A stretch of 64,000 nucleotides of DNA from Mycteria americana (taxonomy: Eukaryota > Chordata > Aves > Ciconiiformes > Ciconiidae), in NCBI RefSeq assembly GCF_035582795.1, contig NC_134372.1, positions 36,987,316-37,051,315 on the forward strand, read 5' to 3'. A model generated the notes under the pieces. It did not search any database. It was not told where the DNA came from and worked only from the letters and a program-made list of their open reading frames with translations. Both the position numbers and the translations under genes were made by a program. Of this stretch, positions 13,401 through 25,985 are shown one piece after another (position 1 is the first letter of the stretch; each line of letters begins with the position of its first letter).

Positions 13401-16400
13401 AATGCCATATTATGACATAAGACATAGCTCCACTTTCAACACAGGCTTTTCAAGTATTGCCGTATAGCTTAAGGGATATGACTTTATTGCCATTCAACTT
13501 TGTCTCCTATTAAAAACCAAAATTTTGTAAGTCAAGAAGTCATGTCAAATAGTAGAGTAGTATTTGAGATGTCTTTGAATAGGGCTCTCTGCATTCAAGA
13601 CCACTTAAATATCTGCTTCTTTGTTACTCCTCCTGGAATATAGCCTGGATTTTTCTGAGCATTGCCCCTGAATTCCAGGCTATGCTGGAGAACAGGGAAG
13701 GCTGGCTGAGGAAACTGCAACCATTTCAGAGGAATCAGACACAACCTTGCCTTTTAAAGCAGTGCATCCTAATGTATTTAGACAACTGCCAGGTCAGTTG
13801 CAGGCCCACACAGTTTTGCATTGTTTCCCAGAGAAGAAATTCAGTCAGATATTTTTCTCTGAGGGACTGACTGCAACTCACTCAAGACCTGTTTGGAATC
13901 ATTATATAAGATGATAAAACAAAAACATTTGTCTAGTGTTTACAAGAGAAAAATTGCAAGAGAACTTTGATATTAAAAAAACACAAGTATTGGAAGGGAA
14001 AAAAATTAAGGTTATATCTATACTGGACTATAAATCCAAAGGGAGGTAGGAAACTCAAAAATGCAATGAAGGCTTTACAGATAAGCTTTAGCACTTAACA
14101 GTGAGGGATGACCTTTTTGTAATGTTTGAAAACTGTACCATATCCTTTCTTAGTTTATAACTCAGATGATTTGTCCAGGAATGTATGAATTTAAAAAAAA
14201 AAAAAAAAAGATTTTAGCATTTTAACACACTACTGCCTTCCACTGGTTCAAATGTTTTAACAGCAACATCAAAAACCCTCAAAATTTTCCAGGTAGTTAC
14301 AGTTTGTTGCCGTCTGTTCTGAGGCTATAGTTAGTGAGGAATTTAGCAAAGGTTGCTCTATTTAATGGTGTAACAGGCTATGGGAACGTTCACTCAGTTC
14401 CTAATTTTCATGGTACAGTCTTAATTATTGTAACAAGTGGAAGGCATAAGAAATCTTTGATTCATGTTGAACAGTTGTCACTGTAGAAGACTTGGCCACC
14501 AATACAAAGTCTGCGTAGCTGCATGACCCCTTGGAAGGCAGCTTTGGCTCCATGGGATACTGCAGCAGAACAGATGATGGCTCTGAAGCAGGGATGTAGG
14601 AAGAAACACATCAGAAGAAGGTACTTTATGACTCTGGGTGCAGTTCTGCAAAGATCTTATCTGGTGAACAAAACCTGTTTGAGACATTCCTACCTTAGTC
14701 ATTGGCCCATGGTCCCACTTTGGCACTGCTGCTCACTTAACCTGCAGTCTGGCTTTAAAGAAATCCAAAAAGCCCAGCTCCTCTCCGTTGCTAGCAATGT
14801 CAAAAAGGCCTCAAAAAGACAACTTGCCCAGCCCTGGTTTCACTGTGTTATGTGCCATTGTCCCTTAGACTCTTTTGTCCCTAAAGGACCCTCTTCCTCC
14901 CTGCGTGCAGTCCCTCCTGCCCACTTCTCCCCTCAGAGCTACCCTTAGTCTGTTATCTCCACATCCCGGCTTACTCCTCCTCCTTCTTCAGGACATGCTG
15001 TATCTCTCTGCCATCCAGTGATGCTACAAAGGAAGGGAGAAATATAAAATGTGAAGGATCATCAAAAATCAGTTTTAGTGGGCAATAAAATGCATCGCTA
15101 TATAAGTACTGTATGACATCACTACAGGGCACAGTGAAGGTTGTTTACTTGCCCTGATTAGGTATTTCCCTACTTCAACATGTTTGCATTTCTTTTAAGT
15201 TTATTCGTGTCTATTGAATTTTGTGGGCTTGTAAAAGTTGTTTTAGGGATAATTAAAACACCCTGGTTATTTCTTTTACCCCCAAGTTACTGAAATATAG
15301 TCTCAACTTCAATGTTATTTTAGCTCAATGTTTTCATTAGGGAATATACAGAGCTTCTTGTATTCTGGAAGTGAATTCTATTAAATTATATTAAATACAA
15401 ATTTATTTTGTAATTTCTTTACTTTGAAACTGAAAAATAGTCAATTAAGGATCCTATAAAAAAAATTAGTAGCACTCATCTACAAATCTCAGCTTGAAAA
15501 TCCTAACTAATTTTTTAACCTCCCAACAGTCGAATTAAAAAAAAAAAAATTTTGAGACACAAGGTATTTTCCACTCACAGGTAGGTAACAGGAAGGTGTT
15601 CCCAGGTGAAAAACTGTCAGAAGCAAGGACAGAGCTATACCTTCTCCCCATTTCATTTTTCTCTGTAACAAGTAATTTTCTGACTTGGATACCAGCTGAA
15701 GCTCTCAGATCCTACCTTTCAAGTGCATTTGCCCACTAAAGAAGAACAGAAAAGCCCAGTGTCCACGGAGACCCCCTGCTGCATCCTGGTTGGGAGTACC
15801 TGAGCTCCTGGAGGCCACCACAGCTCTGCTTGTCCTACTGAAAAGGCACCAGAAGAGGCAGTGCCATTATCGTACCCCACATCCAAGATTTGTAGCTTCA
15901 CGTGAGCACTGAAGGTGGAAGGTAGGAGGAGAGGGAAAGCACTGAGCTGTGATGCTAGCTGGCCATCAAAGAACAGATTGCTGGTTTTAAACAAGTGATA
16001 AGGCAAGGGGGGAAAAAAACAGTTTTCCATGGCCGTGGAAATGCAAACCCACCGCCTCCAAATCTGTATTAGAATTCCCAGCCACCAAGATATGAAGCCC
16101 CTACAGAACCTATAGGCCACTCTTATTCTCTATATTTGCTTTTGGACCTAAATTCCGCTGTGGGAATACAAATTTCTTCGGAAATTAAAAAACGAGGATT
16201 TCTCTTAAATCCCTTTAATGACATCTGCATACAACTAGAATCTCACTTTTTTTTCCCCATCTAGATATTACATTAGTGGAAAGGTCTGTTAGATTATTGG
16301 GGTTTAAGGGTTTTCTTGGTCAGGGGTTTTTTTTGGTGGATTTTGGCTCCTTTAAAAGGGACAGCCTGCTATAACAGGTGCATTGCAGACAGGTGCTGCA

Positions 16401-16660
16401 TAAGGTTCCCTACATAGCTGTGCCAATGCTTTTCAATCATGATCTACAACACCCCTGTTACTCCTGTGTGGGGCCTCCCCTCCGCCGCAATTGCCAAGGT
16501 TATGAATTATGCCATCGTGTATTGATTTGGACAAATGTCCACTACTGACTAGGTCGACACCGCTGAACTTGGTTCACGGGAAACACAAGCCAAATCTTGG
16601 AAGGCTCAAGCTAAGCATTTAACCCACTGTGCAGTCTTTCTCACAGTTTTTCTTTTTGAT
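10456..16660. other. Intergenic, nothing recognised
   Basis: AT-rich unique sequence with only short chance frames. An A17 run lies at 14193-14209. A slightly GC-richer stretch at about 14,460-15,010 carries overlapping open frames on both strands but no domain, splice context or codon signature that I can identify. Confidence 0.6.
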
Positions 16661-16774
16661 TCAGTCACACATTATGTACCCTGACTCCCATGTAGAAGAT
16701 TTGTGGCAATTGCATGATGTATGAGGTGCCATTTGTAAAATATTATTTAGTGTAAAACATGATGTTTTTTCTGT

Positions 16775-17149
16775 TGATTTACAAGTTGGATTTATAAATC
16801 TGCACTTCTCACAGTTTGAGTTATATATCTTGCCTCTGATTTATAAAACTCACCAGTAAATCTTTAGCAGAAAGTTTTGATTCAGAAATCATTATTTTAA
16901 ACATTAGATTTAGCTAAAACATTCAACTGCTTTGTAAGTCATGAAATGGATTTACATACCCCAATCTGGATTTACAAATTCTACAGCAGATTTACAAATC
17001 ATGCTGAGAAATTCCTAAATAAAATGCTTTGATTTATAAATCTTCACTTTGCACTTAGGATACAAGTGACTGATTTATTATTCTGAAGCTATACAATAAT
17101 GATTTAGTTATAAAATCCTACTTTAAGTTAAAGTTCTGATTTATAAATA
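16775..17149. promoter_or_regulatory. Cluster of GATTTA(Y)AAATC motifs, candidate regulatory element
   Basis: Within 375 bp a GATTTA-type motif recurs at 16776, 16789, 16838, 16907, 16949, 16969, 16989, 17031, 17072, 17101 and 17138, with a variant GATTCAGAAATC at 16879. Positions 16789 and 17031 are the perfect palindrome GATTTATAAATC, and 16989 is GATTTACAAATC. Several copies are preceded by T, giving TGATTTAY, the known consensus for PBX with posterior HOX proteins. Many steps are about 20 or 41-42 bp, close to whole helical turns. The spacers do not resemble one another, so this is motif reiteration and not a plain tandem duplication. The regulatory role is inference. Confidence 0.5.
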
Positions 17150-18389
17150 CTGATTAGGTTTACTGCAATATAGGCCACAAAACGTAAAATTGTTTGGTGC
17201 AGGGCTGCTTTGGAAACAACTCCCTACACACATGAAAGGCAAGACATTTCTGAGAGGTCATAGGTAACCAACTGATCGGAGTTAGCAGCAGGGCAAAGAA
17301 AGAAGAAAAATTGGGACGAAGACACTCTTTATTTCTTGATAATAAGCCCAAGGTTTTGAGACGGAACATTTTGACTACCCTGTCAAAATCATTTCTCAGT
17401 TCAAAAAGCTTTCTCTAACCCCAATCTCAACCCCCAGCTACAGGGAAATAGTTTGAGTGCCTCCAACAACTCCAGGAGTTATGGGGACTTCTGTTGAACA
17501 TCATGAGGAGTTCCATTGAACACTGGAGGAAATTTGTTCCTCTCAAGTGAACTTAATGGTTTCCAGCTTTTAGGCTCTGATCAGATGTCATTTATTTGCA
17601 CCATTCCAGCCCAGGTGTTTTCAAGTATTCCAAACCAAGTAGGAAAATAGGAAAGCATAAGAGTGAAGGAGACCTCTGCAAATGCCTCACTCTTTTGATG
17701 TGCTCCAAAAACAATTACATGACCAACAGGGCATTTAAATATTTTAGATACTTGAGAAGCAGTTCATCATTAATACCTATCGAGGTCTCAGAAGTGGTAC
17801 TGGGTACAGACAGAATTGTCAGATAGTATAAACATAAATGCAGTGGAATAGAAATTAAACAATCCATTTTCAGTAAAAGCCAGATTTCCTGGAAGTGTTT
17901 TGGTAATATTTTTTTAGAAATTACTAACAGAAGGTTTCATCCAAAAAGCAAAATTCAGAGTAATTATCTGAAACCCCCTGAAGAAACCCAAGCATCCTGT
18001 CAAATTGTGGGACATAGTGCCAGCATTCAACCATCATAGATGAAGCTCCCTTTCAAAGCTCACTTCATAAGTCTTCAGGAAATATGAGCAGGCTGGAGAA
18101 CCCCATTGATCTGAAGAGGATTTTCTTTATCTAGGTAGCTCTATTAGAGGGTATCAGCAATACTGACTCTGGGAGAAGTTGTCTCTCTAACACAACTGGA
18201 ATGGTTCCATAATACAAGGTTGCTGGGGCACAGGGTTAGAAATCATGATTATTGATTTCATCCTCAGCTCTAACACCAAATCACTAAGACCTAAATCCTT
18301 CCAGACATTTGGGTTCCTAACTTCCAATGGAAGTTAGACATTTACTTAACTCTGAGGATCTGACGACAAAGGTGTCTTTAGATTATCTC

Positions 18390-18500
18390 TTCCCTCCTTG
18401 TCCATGAGTTTCCACCCCTGTACAATGGGTCTGACAACAGCTATGTACTGCATCAGTGTGCTGGGACCTGTTAAAGGCAGGAATTTTGAGGCACTGTGGG
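18390..18500 (+). repeat. MIR-like SINE remnant
   Basis: GAGTTTCCACCCCTGTACAATGGGTCTGACAACAGC parallels the MIR core 'cagtttccccatctgtaaaatgggga' in sense orientation. It is followed by a diverged tail with AATTTTGAGGCACTGTGG, like the 'gcactttgagatcct' segment. An adjacent short inverted repeat, CTAACTTCC/GGAAGTTAG at 18317-18337, belongs to another old repeat type seen in sauropsid DNA or to the same element's flank. Confidence 0.6.
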
Positions 18501-21500
18501 GCAAACACTGATCGTCTACTATCCCTGCTCTCCCTCCCACCTCCTCAGACAAATGTCCAAGATACATAATATACTACTTCAGGAAATGAAAACATGATAT
18601 ATATGAACTGACACTCTTTGTTAATCTTGAATACTTCCTTTTATTAAAATAGCATGTGAGAAACTAAGAGCATGTATTGTCCCCTCCTAATGACTGATAC
18701 ACTACCTACAGTATACTTGATTTTCAAAATGTAAGTACAGTTTAACATTTTTAAAATGGAGATTATATTTTTTAAGCATTCTAAAATCTATGGATGAAAA
18801 TGAAATATAAGAATGAGGCATTATTTTATTACAAAATTATGATTAAACTGTCAGTTTTCTGAAACTATTGCATTTGATTCTGCTGTCAGATTTTTGGAGT
18901 AGAAGAAATAGTTACACAACACTAAAGCCCTCAAACTTAACAAATAAAATGAAGATCTGATCTAAAGCCAAAGAAGGGAATGATAACTCTTTAGTTTTCT
19001 TCAGCAAGCTCTACATCAGGCCTCTTCTTGCTGGTACAGATAATGTAGTTGGTACAAATTCCAGTAAGCTCAAATGCAGGTGCAAAAATGATGTACGTGC
19101 CTACATGCACATATATACTATACTTACTTCAGCTATAACCAAGTGAATGGCTCTAGTAGGGATGACCAAAAAATTCACCTAAGTCTCATTTGTGAATGTG
19201 AATTATCAGTTACTGCAATTCCACAGTTGCTGCATAATGGACTGCAGCAGCCTGAAACTTGATTCTATGTTTACAGTAGGTAAAAATGCAGTAGAGGCAT
19301 GTAAATGCTGCACCATACTAGATATACACAGATTATTTTTTTAATTTACCTTTTGCAGAAGATTGTGGCGATACCACACAAAAGAATAGCATTACCAGTT
19401 TGCTGATGTAAGGGTTGTGGAGCCCAGTCCGCAAGCAGTCCCGTGCAGGAGGCACAGGCATCCACTCTGTGGAAGTCCCCACTGTGGTGCCAGCTGCAGG
19501 AGGCTGGCTGACCTACTGCAGCAAGTGTGAACCTCAGTAAGCTGAAGGTGTGTCTTGGTTGTGGGCTGTTTCTTTGAATTGCCAGAGCTCAGGAAACAAA
19601 AAGGGGTGCTTTGACATGACTGTGAAAAGGAAAGGTGGCTCTGTACCTACATCTTAAAGAAAATGGTGTGCACGCATATGCCTCAAAGTGCTTCTTGATA
19701 TATACAGATAGCCTCTTGCCCTCAGCCGAAGCAGTAAGTCCCATGCTGTCCTGCTCAGGCAGGCACCTGATAGCCACAGAGCCAGGTTTCAGCCTTTCCT
19801 CCAGCCTTGCTTGTTTCCCTAAGGCAAGGCCTAACCCAGGAGGGCCAGAACAGCTTCTCCCAAGCAGGTGCTCAGGTGTGAGGGGCTGACCACTGTTCCT
19901 AATGTCCCTCACACCTCCCCTAACCCTGCTACACACCTGGGGAACACAACCCTTCCTTGTCTGCTGCAAGCTGCAACTTGCATCCGAGCCCAGTACACTC
20001 TGCAGTGCGTGGTGGCCAGAGCACTTGCCTGGTGCCGTCAGAAAGCAGGGCAATACCCAGCTACCTTCCCACTCCCCTCCCTGAGAGGTTCAAAGATGTG
20101 TTAGCACTTTGAAAGCAACTCAGGTGTTGAGACTCCACATCTTAGATCTCATTATCAGAATGACATAAGCAAAACTCAGCATACATTTTCTCTCAGCTAA
20201 TGGCATCTTTCCTATTCATTGTTAAATCCTTTAAATAATATCCCATTATCTGCAACTTTGATCAGCTCACACAGATCTATTTAAAAGTCCACATTTACCC
20301 AGTAGGTACCTTGCTATGATGTCTAAGGCACAACAGACATCTGTATTTAGGATAACTACAGTATCTCAGCACCATTAGGAGATGATTTTCAGAAACAAAC
20401 TCTCTTTGAATTAAAGCTCCTATTACTCACGCTAGCTTAAGTAGGACTGACACTGCTGCAATCAGAGGATCAGACTATATCCTGATGCAACCTCACTGCT
20501 GGAATTGGCTCAGTACCATCATTTGGTGTAAGTCAGAAGAAAATTAAGGCTATGCTTACACTCTTGAACTTTCCTTTAGTGGATTTGGAGATTGACAGAA
20601 TTATTGAAATAAAAATGTCTTGAAGAAGAAACTAAATTGTTTCACTAACATATCCAAAAGAAAAATAAAATAATTGAAGCAGGCCAGGCTGTTATGATCA
20701 AGTAGTACCCAACATCTAATATGATACCTCAACTGCAAGTCTTAATGAAGTGGTTCTCAAATGCATGGGATCAGATTTTCTGCTTAATTCTCTGAGCCTA
20801 CAGCTTTATGTGCACCCTACATATGATCAAGGACAATACATGCTCAGATACTTACATGTGCACATTTTAAACATATTTACTATGGTGTTACCATATCTGT
20901 ATGCAGCTGCATGTGCATACATGCAAGTAGTAGATGTCATCATACATAAACTAGGTACTTGCATATCTGGCAAGCTTGCCAGAAAATACCATTCCATAAT
21001 TTATGTTCCTGGCAGTTTCACAATAGACCTACTTTTGATCAACCATTAGCCAACTCCCACCCTCATAGTCAAAGGAAGTGCAAGTTGGAAAGGAGTTAGC
21101 TTTTTTTTTTTTCCCCCCCAAAACACTTGTCCCAGTATATGCAACACACCAATAGGGAGATCTTTTCATCCAGATTTTGTATCTATAGTTTCTCTAGTCA
21201 GATCCTGGAAGGACTAGGTAAGCCATCCCAGTGTGAGACTTTATACTGAGGAGATAACTTTCTTGGGCAGATTTTGCATTTAGCAATTTCTAAGTGTTCT
21301 CTGTATTCTTAGATAATTCGTATTTCCTCATCACTCTTTTACAAATCGTTTGCCATTCTTTTAGGTATACATATTCACCTGCTTCCTTAAATTCACTTGG
21401 AAACATTGGGAAAGTAACAGGGCAATATGCAGTCCTATTTTCACATTCCTGCATAGTCTAACGGCTGTAGTTTCATTCCAGTGTATTTGATTCCAATGTG

Positions 21501-21708
21501 GTGGTTTTGGTTCACAGCCCGATTGTGCTCTGGCATAAGCATTTGACGTCACTGGGAACTCTGCCTCCTTACAGCATGCTTGACTGGCTCTCCCAGTTCA
21601 AAGCCAGATTCATACCTATGTTTGATTACTTGCATTTATTTTCCTGACAGTAGCCTTTTGCTGTAATTACAGTAGTAAAATTTTTTACATCCATGCTAAC
21701 CATTTTTA

Positions 21709-21735
21709 ATGTTCTTAGCACAGAACTAAGAACAT
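21709..21735. repeat. Perfect 10-bp inverted repeat, 7-nt loop
   Basis: ATGTTCTTAG (21709-21718) and CTAAGAACAT (21726-21735) are exact reverse complements around the loop CACAGAA. The stem is followed closely by GCGCGC and TATATA. No family assignment is possible. Confidence 0.85.
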
Positions 21736-22059
21736 GCATGTACTGAAAGAGCGCGCTATATAGAGCAAAGGAGAGTTTTAATGCTGTTCTTCCTTTTCAG
21801 TCTTCAGCATGACTGACATCCATTCAGCTTGTAAATTTACTGAATTTACTGAAATCTCAGTATAGTGCAGCAAAGGTATTTTGGTGAAAATGCTTCTGCG
21901 GCCAAGATGTACGGAAATTCTCCAGAATCACCACTGCTGTCTGGAGCACTCTGATAGTGAAAGATACTGGAGATTTTTATCTTGGTTTGGTAAGACCAAG
22001 CAGACCAGCTGAACATGCACATAGCCCGCACCCTGCCTACTCTAGATTGTTTCCTATCA

Positions 22060-22330
22060 TGTGTTTTCCAGTGTTTCATCCACTCAGTGTTTAAAACTCC
22101 TAAGCGACAGGGCTTCCACTACTTCCCTCAGAAGACTATTCTGCAGATTAATTACATCTCGCCATTAGGAGCTTTTCCCCTGATATCCCAGCTGAAATTT
22201 CCATTTTTTATAACATTTTATTTTCATACTCCTACTGTCCTCTCTTCCTGGCCTTTCTTTGTGCTACCTTAAGTAATCTTTCTCCACCCTTCAGGTCCAA
22301 TTCTCAGCCTTTTAAAGCTCTTTTACCTCT
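22060..22330 (-). mobile_element. Ancient CR1-type LINE fragment, antisense
   Basis: Read on the minus strand it follows the CR1 3' region: GAATAGTCTTCTGAGGGAAG, TAGTGGAAGCCCTGTC, GGAGTTTTAAACACTGAGTGGATGAAA. These parallel the usual 'tggaatagcctcccaagggaagtagtggaagctccatcacttggagtttttaag' segment. It is heavily diverged and frames are broken. It probably belongs to the same insertion as the fragment at 22.64-23.0 kb. Confidence 0.75.
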
Positions 22331-22639
22331 CAGTGGCAACACAAAGCAGCCTAAAAGCCAGTTTAACAGCCAGCAGAGAATTTCCCAGGGGGGAGTCCTC
22401 GGCTCTGTGTATACCTCCATGGTGTAACACCAGTTATACACCATCCTTTTCCCCACTCTGTGGTGCAGAGGAGCTGGCCGCTAATGCCATGCTGTATTTG
22501 TAGTGCAAAGCTGCTGGGGTTTGGTCCATGCCAGGCTACGCTACAGAATTGGGGTGCCTTTGAAATCTGCCTCTGATACTGCTTGTCACGCTTCCCCTCC
22601 CAGACAGCAGAGCCATTTCCGTTTTCCCCCAGGGCATTA

Positions 22640-23005
22640 CCTTACATTTGTCCCAGCTGACATTCCTTTCCTTATTTCTTTGGCATGTTTCTGATCTCAG
22701 TTCCCTTTCTATTATTTCACTGCTCTCAGTGATATTTATAATGTCTCCAATTTAGTATCATCTGTGAATTTCATTAACCGGCTGTTTACTCTCCTCTTTC
22801 AGATCATTAACGAGGATGTTAAATAACACTGGACCTAACGCTAGTCCCTGCATTACATTAGTAGGAAACTTCCCTACACTTGATACATTGCCTTTTATTG
22901 TTCTGCTCTGTACAGCACCCTAGCTAGGTGTTCAACCCACGTGCAGCATTTCCAGAAGCCAATGTGAATTTATTTCTTGGGTAAGACTTTGTAAGCAAAG
23001 GTATC
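22640..23005 (-). mobile_element. Ancient CR1-type LINE fragment (reverse-transcriptase region), antisense
   Basis: On the minus strand, GTGTTATTTAACATCCTCGT then TAATGATCTGAAAGAGG matches the CR1 pol stretch encoding the motif around 'LFNIFINDL'. It is followed by a segment like the usual 'ttcgcagatgatac(c)aaattgg' region. CR1 order is preserved relative to the more 3' fragment at 22.06-22.33 kb. The intervening 300 bp is either more diverged CR1 or unrelated sequence. Confidence 0.75.
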
Positions 23006-25139
23006 TCATCCCTCACTAAAACCCAGTGCATACGTAGCACTAGGTATTATGGGAATTTTATTTCTAGGAAGAAATCAAGATTTTTCTGCTAAGAAATGTT
23101 CTGTATAAGCTCATGATAACAGCAACGGAGGGACCAAAGCTGTTTCAGTGACTGCTACACTCTTGTTACAATATTTTTTTCCTCAGCATTAATGCTGCTT
23201 TATCTACAGTCAGTGCATTTCCTTGCTTTTGCATTTGCAAAAAGACACTATTTAAAAAAGGCAGATTTTTGCATGGTTGTGTTTCAAGCTAGGAGTCTCC
23301 CACGCTGCAATCAAGGGTAATGGCAACTACTCACAGGTGTACGTATATCACATAAACAAGTGAAACATTGATTGTGAGGGGTGCAGTGACAGTCCTCTAT
23401 CCATAGCATAATCTTCTCAAGAGATATTTAATCAGATGATTATTTACATCTTAAAGACCAAGGAAAGGGAAAATGTTAACATCGAATTATGGGGAGGAAT
23501 GATAAAGAAGATGCTATGCATGAAGTGCTCATCACAGAACTGATGAATAAAGGGTTTGCCTGAATATGCCTTAACACCACTAGTGCAATCTAAGCCCAGC
23601 CACTTGCATGATCTAAATCAGCAGAATCCACCGAGGCTAGTGGAGTATCAGCAGATCAAAGCCCAGGAGACTGTGCCCTGACCCGTCTCTGAAGCTCTGA
23701 GCAAATCTCATGTATTTTCCTCATGTTAAGTTTTTTTACAGTTTCCAAGTTAACTCATATTATACAACATTATAAAGCATGTCACAGAGAATAGAGAGTC
23801 AAATGTCACCTTCAGAGGCTTGTTCTTCATATATAAAATTCTCCCAGTTTAAAATGACTCTGGGTAGAGATAGGATGCTGAGCTGAAATTTATTCTACTA
23901 ATACTCAAATGGAAGAAGGCTTGCAAAAGCCAATGAGGTTTCTAGTGGTGCATAAAAACATGTGGAGAGCTTATGGCACAAATTATTGTTACATCACTTA
24001 CACTAAGCCTTTCTTTTAGTAAGTACACATTTCCTACTGTAAAAGCCAGCGTCTTTTCTTAGTGGTGTAGTTCAGGGAGTTTGCCATGAGGTACTTAGAT
24101 TGTGAAGGCAGACTCAGAACTGGGATTGTTAAGAGTTCTGATCAAAAAGAATAATCTAATGTTACAGGTGAAATTCTTCCCCTAATTCAAGACATTTCAC
24201 TGAAGAATACAAAACATCTGGAATTCTTTGGTTTGGGAGCCACAGAAAGAATAACAACATGGAAAGCAGAACAGGTCATTGTGCTGTCTGCTGGATTGGT
24301 TCAAATACACAAACCCCCATGTCACTTCCATCTGATACAGCTTCGACTCCGGAATGAACTATAGACTGCAGAGATGTTAATTCATAAACTAAGTTTTGGA
24401 ACAGACCTCTGCTACTTTAAAGCCTGGGAAACTACTAAGTGCTTAAAGATGAGTGACTGGTACGCATCAACTATTACTCCTATTTTTATGATTGTTGCTG
24501 TGGGTTTGGGGTTTGTTTTTTTTTTTTGATAACTGGTGTTGTTAAGTAGGACATGCCTGTAGAATTCGGAACTCTTTCCTACACAAAAATTATTTCCGTG
24601 AATCTAAAGCTTTGGGTCACTGTATTCTGATCATCCCCAACACCAAATATTGTCAACAAAACCCACAGTAGAAATGGTAATACGTCTATCATTCACTTAA
24701 GTTAGTAGCTCACCAGAGCAGCTGCTTACCCACAATCTGCAGTATGCACATCCTTATTGTCCATTAGACTTGTAAATCAAATGCTGGAGTGGACTAGCTG
24801 GACGGGATTTACATAAAATCTCAATCAAATTCACAGCAGCACACCTTTCTCTTTGGTAATTAGATTCAGTGTCGTTTTTGGTTTTCTGAACCCAATAACC
24901 CATTTCTTTACTTTATGATATCTTAGCAATTTTCATTAGCAAGTGAATTTCTATGCATCACTTTTAAAAAGCACCAGCTGCACCAGTAAAAATGTGCATC
25001 CATTCACTGAACAGTCAAAAAATCCAAACGCATATTAATACATCTATACTCATTGAACTCTCAAGCACATCTAACTAGCTACCACTTGTTCCTGATTTCC
25101 AATGCAATGTCCCACATAATGCTGATGAAAATACAATAC
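23006..25139. other. Intergenic, nothing recognised
   Basis: AT-rich sequence lying between two oppositely oriented CR1 remnants. No gene, RNA or repeat is recognised apart from a T12 run near 24,516-24,527. Confidence 0.6.
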
Positions 25140-25985
25140 AGTGGGTGCAAAACTGGTTGAAAACCATATCTAGAGAGCAATTATCAAAACTATTAAAATG
25201 AAAAAGAGGCATGAAACAGGGGGTCTAGATCAGGTACTATTCAGCACTCTCATTAGTGACCTGAATGATAAAATAGAAGGCTAGGCTTATAAAACTCACT
25301 GAGCAGATCAAACTAGAATGTACTGCAAGTATGTTGAGCTATAGCAAGAGCCAGACAAATCAAGAAAAAAAGCTGAAAATATTTTGCAGCTACAAAGAAT
25401 GTTTAATGCCATACTCAGATGCATAAACACACACATATACTACAACACATGAATAAAGAAATTATGTAATTCTTCTGCTCTATATATTGGGAAGACCCCA
25501 GGTGATACCAGTTTCAGACACCTTTCTTCAACAAGACTGTGATCCAAGCAGAGAAAATCTAGATGCAATGATAAATCAAGAAGCCATAACCTAGCAGGTT
25601 AATTAACCACCATTATTAAGCCAGCTAAGGAAAGAGCAAGGTATGTTACATGTTAACCTGATAACAATTCGCAGTCACATTAAAGGCTGGAGAAAAGAGG
25701 AATGGATTCAAAGCTGCCCTAAGCCACAATGAATACAGTAAGAAATAACAGGTTTAAATTACAGGAAGGGTCAGATTGGATATTAAGAGAGAACTGTTGT
25801 ATGGCAAAAACAATGAAGTGCAGGAAGAGATTTCCTGGACATATTGTGCAGTTTCCCAAAATGATCTTTTTAAACCAAAACGAGACAAGCATCTGCCGGG
25901 AATGACACAGGAGTGATAAGTTACACCACTCCAGGGCAAGAAAATGGCCCTGATGCCTCCTCAGACCCCTTCAAGATCTTGTAAC
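25140..25985 (+). mobile_element. Ancient CR1-type LINE fragment, sense
   Basis: A long decayed CR1 copy. It begins in the reverse-transcriptase region (TGGTTGAAAACCATATCTAG, AGCACTCTCATTAGTGACCTG) and ends in the 3' region (TTACAGGAAGGGTCAGATTGGATATTAAG, GAAGAGATTTCCTGGACATATTGTG, CAAGCATCTGCCGGGAATG). The order matches CR1 pol to 3' end. Numerous stops and small gaps show it is inactive. Both ends are approximate. Confidence 0.8.

Larger units (their letters stand above)
17160..22059. other. Intergenic, mostly unrecognised
   Basis: Apart from the MIR-like remnant near 18.4 kb and a hairpin at 21.7 kb, nothing is recognised. A GC-richer patch at about 19,420-20,090 has overlapping frames on both strands with no homology I recognise. 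The stretch at about 20,440-20,600 contains GGTGTAAGTCAGAAGAAAAT, which resembles old amniote interspersed repeats, but too weakly to name. Confidence 0.55.

Noticed and set aside
14478-14948. Pair of overlapping frames on both strands (82 and 141 codons)
   Set aside because: No homology recognised and no upstream signals. Treated as chance frames.
19589-20104. Overlapping frames of 154, 84, 78 and 60 codons on both strands
   Set aside because: Simultaneous openness on both strands in a GC-rich patch points to composition. No recognisable protein was found.
20440-20600. Possible old interspersed repeat with a GGTGTAAGTCAG word
   Set aside because: The match to remembered amniote repeat sequence is too short to name a family. 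It needs a repeat-library search.
22015-22694. 85- and 63-codon plus-strand frames
   Set aside because: They are mainly antisense readings of, or sequence between, the CR1 fragments there, with no independent support.
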